Positions 59,331-64,000 of a stretch of 64,000 nt of DNA are shown piece by piece. Position numbers and translations under genes: made by a program. Source of the stretch: Glebionis coronaria (Eukaryota; Streptophyta; Magnoliopsida; Asterales; Asteraceae). The notes under the pieces were generated by a model. That model was not told where the DNA came from and searched no databases. It worked only from the letters and a program-made list of their open reading frames with translations. The stretch's first letter is position 1. Every line of letters begins with the position of its first letter. The DNA lies in NCBI GenBank assembly GCA_025667525.1, contig CM046878.1, forward strand, positions 387,003,307 to 387,067,306, read 5' to 3'.

Positions 59331-60848
59331 AGATCAATCCGGAATCGGAGGGGCGTCGATGTTGTCCTTGGATTGGGGCGGCCATGATTTGCCTCGTAAC
59401 ACGCTCCCCCACTTGATTTCGCGCCGTCCTCGTCGCGCTTTCATCTTTGTAACGATGATCTTGCTTGTTGAACTTACATAGGAGATCTTCGTGTTTCCAG
59501 CATGACTCCTCCTCGGAAGTCCTTTCAAATTGATCAAGTTTTCTTTGTAATGTGAAACTTCCCTTTGCATCGTACATGTCCACTTCTTCATCTGTTTTGA
59601 CCCGTTTCTTGAGTACGTTCTTGTTCCGTCCAACTTTCCATGCCATTCTTTACTTTTCTTAGATAGTTTTGGTGGTCTAGGGTGCGTTGTTGTTTCATCA
59701 TCGAATGATCCCTTCACAGTTGCCAAAAAGCACTCTCTTTCTTTAGCGGTCTTTCTAAATTGTGTTACCGATAATAAGTGTTTTATTTTGCTCCGCCTCT
59801 TAAGGGATGTGACTTGGGATACTCCATTCCCGTTGATGACTAATGTCTTAGTGGTGGGTATAGGGAAAGCTTGGCCCTTTTCAAAGAAATCCAGGCCAAG
59901 TATCAACTTGTAGTCATCGATTGGTACCACCGTAAATTAGCTCATTAGTCCACTTATCGATACAAACATTTACCTTAGCTGTCCCAAGGATTTGTTTTGA
60001 CTCCGAGTTTACGGTCTTAATCTTGCATTCTTCAGAAATGTAATTTACCACTAGTCGTTCGGCCTCTTTTACGTCTAGGAAGTTATGGGTGGCGCCAGTG
60101 TCGATGAGTCCCAACGACTTTTTGTCATTCACCATCGATTCTGTAAAGAGAAATCCTTGCTCTTTAGTCTCTGATCGAATTGACATTTCTCTAATCATTC
60201 TGAGACGTCTAATTGAACCCAATTCTTCGTGTGGCGACTCTTCTATTCTCGACCTCATCTTAGCAACCAAAGCATTGATGGCTTTTCGACTTGGACAATC
60301 CCTTGTCCAATGAGATCCGTCGCATATGAAGCATGACTTTGGAGGAGGTTTCGACATATCCTTCTTTTGAAACGGTCTTTCGAACTTTGGGCTCTCATCC
60401 CTACGCTCCTCTCGTCTCTTAAGCGAGACTTTTTCTCTGCCCACATCTTGTGCCACTGGTCTCCTTGGTCGGTTGAAGTAGTCCTCAATTGATTCTTTTG
60501 CTGCGATGACCTCATCTAACATTTTCATATTCTTTCTATCGATCTTGATTCGTGCCCATTCTTTTAATCCATCTTTGAAGAAGAATATGGCATCTTGATC
60601 TGGTACATCCACGATTCCCAACAGAATCGTAGTGAATTCTTTTATGTAATCGGTAATCGTACATGTGTGGCGAAATCGCCTCAATTCAGCCTTTGCTTTA
60701 GTATCATCATTATGGGGGACAAATTGTTTCCGCATCTCTATCTTAAACTGATCCCAAGTATTGAGGATGCATATTCCTTTTTCTCATTCATGGTGTTTTC
60801 TTCTCCACCATAGTTGGGCAGCTTCGCGCAAGAAGGCGAGAGCATTAC

Positions 60849-61078
60849 TTTTTTTTAACGGCGAGTTAGTAGTTAGTAATTCGAGCTTACAGTGACATCT
60901 AATTAGACAGTATTCAAGCCTCGAACCTTCTTCTTAGGGGATAAACCCCACTCATGCTTCTATTTATTTCGGGCCCTGAAGGTCCTTACTGAGACTCGAA
61001 CTCGAGACCTCTCCAAGAATACCTCTCCGAGGTTACCCTTGGTAGCCAACTGAGCTAGCTCGGTTGGTTAAGTCGGGG
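60849..61078 (-). mobile_element. tRNA-derived SINE, about 230 bp
   Basis: On the minus strand: A box TAGCTCAGTTGG (61046-61057), B box GTTCGAGTC (60993-61001), a tRNA-unrelated body, and a terminal A8 tract. It is flanked by 7-bp target duplications GCATTAC at 60842-60848 and 61079-61085. It is inserted in gag coding sequence. Confidence 0.85.
61046..61057 (-). promoter_or_regulatory. Pol III A box of the SINE
   Basis: TAGCTCAGTTGG on the minus strand; the B box is at 60993-61001, about 45 bp downstream. Typical internal promoter spacing for a tRNA-like head. Confidence 0.7.
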
Positions 61079-61139
61079 GCATTACTGATTCTGACAACCT
61101 CTTCTACTACTCCCACGGCTTCGAAGTATTGTTCGAGTC

Positions 61140-64000
61140 TCATGAGACTGCTTTTATACATAGTCTCATCGTCCAAATCGGGCTTAAAACGCTTAAAATA
61201 TCATCAAAATACCCCAAAATATGCTTGTGTTTGTTCACTGTGTATTTTAGGTACGGATATCGTGAAATCAACAAAAGATCACAATAATCATGCAAAAACG
61301 AACACGTGAAACGAAGCCGCACAAAGAACCGGACCCGAATCATGATTTTTCATTGAAGTCCTTGAAGTTTTAAAGATTGGCAAGATTGGTCCTTCATCTT
61401 TTGAAGACTTGTCATGTTATACCCTTGAAAATCTCATTTATTGCATTAGGGTCCCTAATATTTCAAGAATGTACAAGAATGGCCCTTGAAGATAGCCAAA
61501 TATGCACAAATGGTCCTTATATCAAGTTTTGAAATACCTTGTGCCAATTTTGACAACATCACCAAAGATAATACAAAGGGAAAAAGACATGAAGCTGTTG
61601 GAACTTGGTTTGCACATTTTTATGAAGACAATGGGTTAATATTGCCAATATCATAACCCATAACCGGTTTATACCCATTCTAAGCCCAGTCAAACCACAC
61701 CCAGCCCAACCAATACACCATACCCGATCCACTTCACCTCATCCACGTCACCCCTGATATATAAGAAAACTTGTTTAAACCCCATATTATATTATATAAT
61801 TAGGAGGGAAACCTCCACTATTACAATCAAAACACCCAACCCAGACCAAGAACCCTAATTACGTTATTTCTAATTAAACCAACTTAATTCCTAATCCGCT
61901 CTAGTTCACTAATTTAACTAAGTTCGAGCTCACCCCAACCCCAAACAACCATCTAGCTCTTACCATGTGTGCACTGTACCCCTATCCTGATCCCTTGTAT
62001 GTCCAAACTTAGCAAAAATGGAATCTTGCCAGCTAATCCACGTCTCACATAAGTTTCTAGCTCGCAAAGGAGTCATTCAAGGGCCTGGATCATTTTAAGG
62101 CAGCTGGCATCACAAGACAACAAACAAACATCATGGGAGCAAAATTTTGACCAAGAACAAATATCAAAGACCAAGGGTATTATGGACAGATCATGTAGTA
62201 GGGTTTTCAAATTCTAGAATGGACTCATAGCTGTATAAATGGGACGGATTGTGTCCCATTTTTCTTGTTCCAACTTTTGTAAAGTTTTTGAAATTAATGA
62301 ATATTTAAAGTTTTAATTTTTAATCTTGCAAAAGTTGTGTTCCATTTTATTTACTTGTTTTAGTTCGATAATTACTCAATTTACTGCAATTTGGTTTGTA
62401 GTTTAGCAAAGGTTTTCCATTTTCAAAATATTTTCAGAAAATCTGTTTTCTTGAAGATATTTGGACCCAAGCTCAAATTTTTGGGGTTTTGTTGATGTGA
62501 CAACTGAAAATAAACTCTAAGGATTGAGTCTTGTTTTAGTTTGGTTTCAAAAGATTGGTTTTTCAAAAGGTGTGGTTTCAAAAAGTTTTGTTTAAAATCT
62601 GGTTTCAAAAGTTTTTTACTTTGGTTTATAAGCTATAAGCTATAAGTTGGTTTACACAATAAGACAAGCTTATTACCTTGTAAAGTTCTATCAGTTCATC
62701 ACCCTATTCTATTATGTGTTTCATTTTTTTCAGGTGGAAGATATATTGGGTGTTGTGGATTCTTGTTATCCACCACCATCACTCTCTCTACATCACAGCT
62801 TTTCACAAACCCTAGCTCAAGCCTCCTGCTTGATGGAGATGGCTTTTCAGCCATAGTGGGGCCCAGATGTGGGTCCCACAAGGTAAAATCCTGGGCTTGA
62901 ACCCTCCTAATGGTTTGAATTTGATGCTTATGTGTTTTATGTTAATCTATTGATGTGGATAGTTTAAGTGTTGGATTATGATTATATGATGTTTTAAGAT
63001 AGTTAGAATAGGTTAGAACCTCATTGAAATAGTAATTGGTGTGATTCTGTTTGTTAAAAGTTGGTTTTCAGAAAGTTAAAGAGTGTTTGGGATTAGGGTT
63101 TAAGCTAAGAACTTGACATATTCTTAGGGTAAAATCAGTCCTAACACACCTTATATAGTAGTATTAGGTCTAGTTGGTCTTTTGTTTTCAGTTTGGTAGA
63201 GTTTTAAAGAAGTTTGTATGTTCATTTTGTGGTAAAATAGGATTTAAAAAAATCAGTAGGCTTGAAGCAGTTTTGATTTTGTAATTTAGACCACCAAATC
63301 TTGGATTTAGTTAGAATATATGTTCTTCTAGGGTTGTTGATAGTTTACTTGTGATTAGGTTGTGTATTGTGCGAGATCTTGTGGTTTGAAAGTCACCCAT
63401 TTGCACAACACATCAACAAAGTCTCACAGACCTACCCATTGTATCATAGTAACTGAAATCTGCCTATTTATCTGTGATTTGTGTGTGTGACCTATGCTTT
63501 TTATTGTTTACTTGACTCCCCACAACCCAACTGGTTGTGGCGTGTCTTTGGTTCCAAGTAAAACCCAAAAACAAGAAAGTTACAAGCTAAAAAAGCACCA
63601 GATACGTTTTTCTACTTAGAGCAGTGGGAAAAAGTTCCCACTGCTAAGCTTCTAGTTCCTACTGCTGGGGATAAGGACAAAAGGTCTAGACTTGTCCCTA
63701 TCAGCTTTTGGTTATTTTTGTCTTTAGTGGCTTATTTTAAGCTTTTTCCAGATTTTTCATTTTTCCTAGGTTTAAATATTTATTTTGTGAGTTTTTATTA
63801 AGTTTTATTTTATTTTACTGTTCATTTATTATTTTTTAGATTAAATCAGTTTTAATTAGTTTTAATTATTCTGTCTTTTGTCTTTTAGTGCAAAATTTTG
63901 ATATTTTTCAGTTTTAAAAATTTTCTTAGATTCACGAAAATATTTTAAGATTTTTAGTTTAGAAAGTTTTACTATTCACTCTTTTTATCTATTTTTAAGA
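61140..64000 (+). repeat. Athila-type LTR (fourth Athila copy), plus strand, cut by the right edge
   Basis: It begins TCATGAGACTGC (the first G of TG appears mutated to C) and aligns with the reverse complement of the Athila-1 LTR end (9600-9744). It shares the terminal hairpin (61142-61169), GGGACC-type repeats (about 61370-61550), and the AGCAGTGGGAA/TTCCCACTGCT block (63620-63650; compare 6996-7025). A TATA-like CTGTATAAATGG is at 62231. No internal region or gene is seen. GAGTC (61135-61139) is the candidate target duplication. Orientation is opposite to Athila-1 and -2. Confidence 0.8.
62233..62240 (+). promoter_or_regulatory. TATA box of the fourth Athila LTR
   Basis: GTATAAAT, about 1.1 kb from the LTR start, matching the position in the Athila-2 LTR. 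Confidence 0.45.

Larger units (their letters stand above)
51858..61139 (-). mobile_element. Gag-protease-only LTR element, interrupted by other elements
   Basis: The left LTR begins at TGTCACGGCAC (51858), is interrupted by the hAT-like element (51880-59031 including one target copy) and continues to roughly 59330. Gag-protease sequence on the minus strand then runs to 61139, where an Athila LTR cuts it. No RT or integrase lies between protease and LTR, as in TR-GAG-type non-autonomous elements. The right part is beyond the next insertion, and the exact inner LTR boundary is unclear. A TATA-like GTATAAATA (minus strand) is at 59161-59169. Confidence 0.6.
59329..61139 (-). pseudogene. Gag-protease of a non-autonomous LTR element, broken
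   Basis: Reading from 61139: gag N-terminal part (LEQYFEAVGVVEEVVRISNA), interrupted by a SINE at 60849-61078, then the gag core to 59914 with the knuckle CFICDGSHWTRDCPS and the protease start LIDTGATHNFL. A frameshift at 59914-59930 separates it from the second protease block (VPIDDYKLILGLDFFEKG). A further shift near 59640 leads to a charged C-terminal tail in another frame, ending at 59329. No RT, RNase H or integrase follows before the LTR. The 5' end of gag is lost to the Athila LTR at 61140. Sources of inactivation: two insertions and at least two frameshifts. Confidence 0.8.

Noticed and set aside
60990..61060. A tRNA gene
   Set aside because: The A and B boxes belong to a SINE head: it has a tRNA-unrelated body, an A tail and target duplications, and the cloverleaf is not intact.

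Overview
This window is nuclear plant DNA, most likely from the sunflower family (Asteraceae). Spliced introns, LTR retrotransposons, a tRNA-derived SINE and a hAT-type DNA transposon show that it is a plant genome. The family placement rests on a copia element with a long third open reading frame of a type I know from Asteraceae genomes. It is an inference. Only one convincing host gene is visible, an IQD calmodulin-binding protein at 48.7-51.4 kb. Almost everything else is mobile DNA, much of it nested.

Left half (1-42.2 kb): a stack of nested retrotransposons. The outer element is a decayed Ty1/copia element on the minus strand. Its 5' LTR is 41779-42246, its initiator-Met primer site is at 41765, its gag-pol is broken, and it carries a decayed third ORF and a truncated 3' LTR ending at 20202. 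A decayed Athila-type Ty3/gypsy element (Athila-2, 9745-20030) is inserted in that 3' LTR. A second Athila-type element (Athila-1, 1-9744) is inserted in the protease region of Athila-2. Its gag-pro-pol frame stays open from 4753 to the left edge. Independently, a complete gypsy element (Athila-3, 29610-40126) sits in the copia gag-pol region. It has 1378-bp LTRs that differ at about nine sites and a perfect gtaag target duplication. Its long frame carries two in-frame amber codons.

Middle (42.2-48.6 kb): the flank of the copia insertion holds one weak ORF, a large degenerate inverted array of TTTTTACG-like repeats (43.9-45.2 kb), a Tourist-like MITE, a broken gene-like ORF near 46.1-47.0 kb and a solo-LTR-like segment just upstream of the host gene.

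Right part (48.7-64 kb): the four-coding-exon IQD gene is followed about 440 bp downstream by a gag-protease-only LTR element on the minus strand. That element is riddled with insertions: a 7.1-kb hAT-like element with a perfect 8-bp target duplication in its LTR, a SINE with a 7-bp duplication in gag, and another Athila-type LTR (plus strand, 61140 to the right edge) in gag. The hAT-like element carries exon-like host fragments, a Helitron-like 3' terminus and two tandem foldback elements, but no transposase that I can recognise.

Most notable signals: (1) the LTR/primer-site junction of Athila-2 is tandemly repeated three times; (2) two hairpins in the Athila family show compensatory base changes between copies; (3) the covariation, target duplications and nesting give a clear relative chronology; (4) the inverted TTTTTACG array and the twin palindromic foldbacks are structures that standard feature types do not explain.
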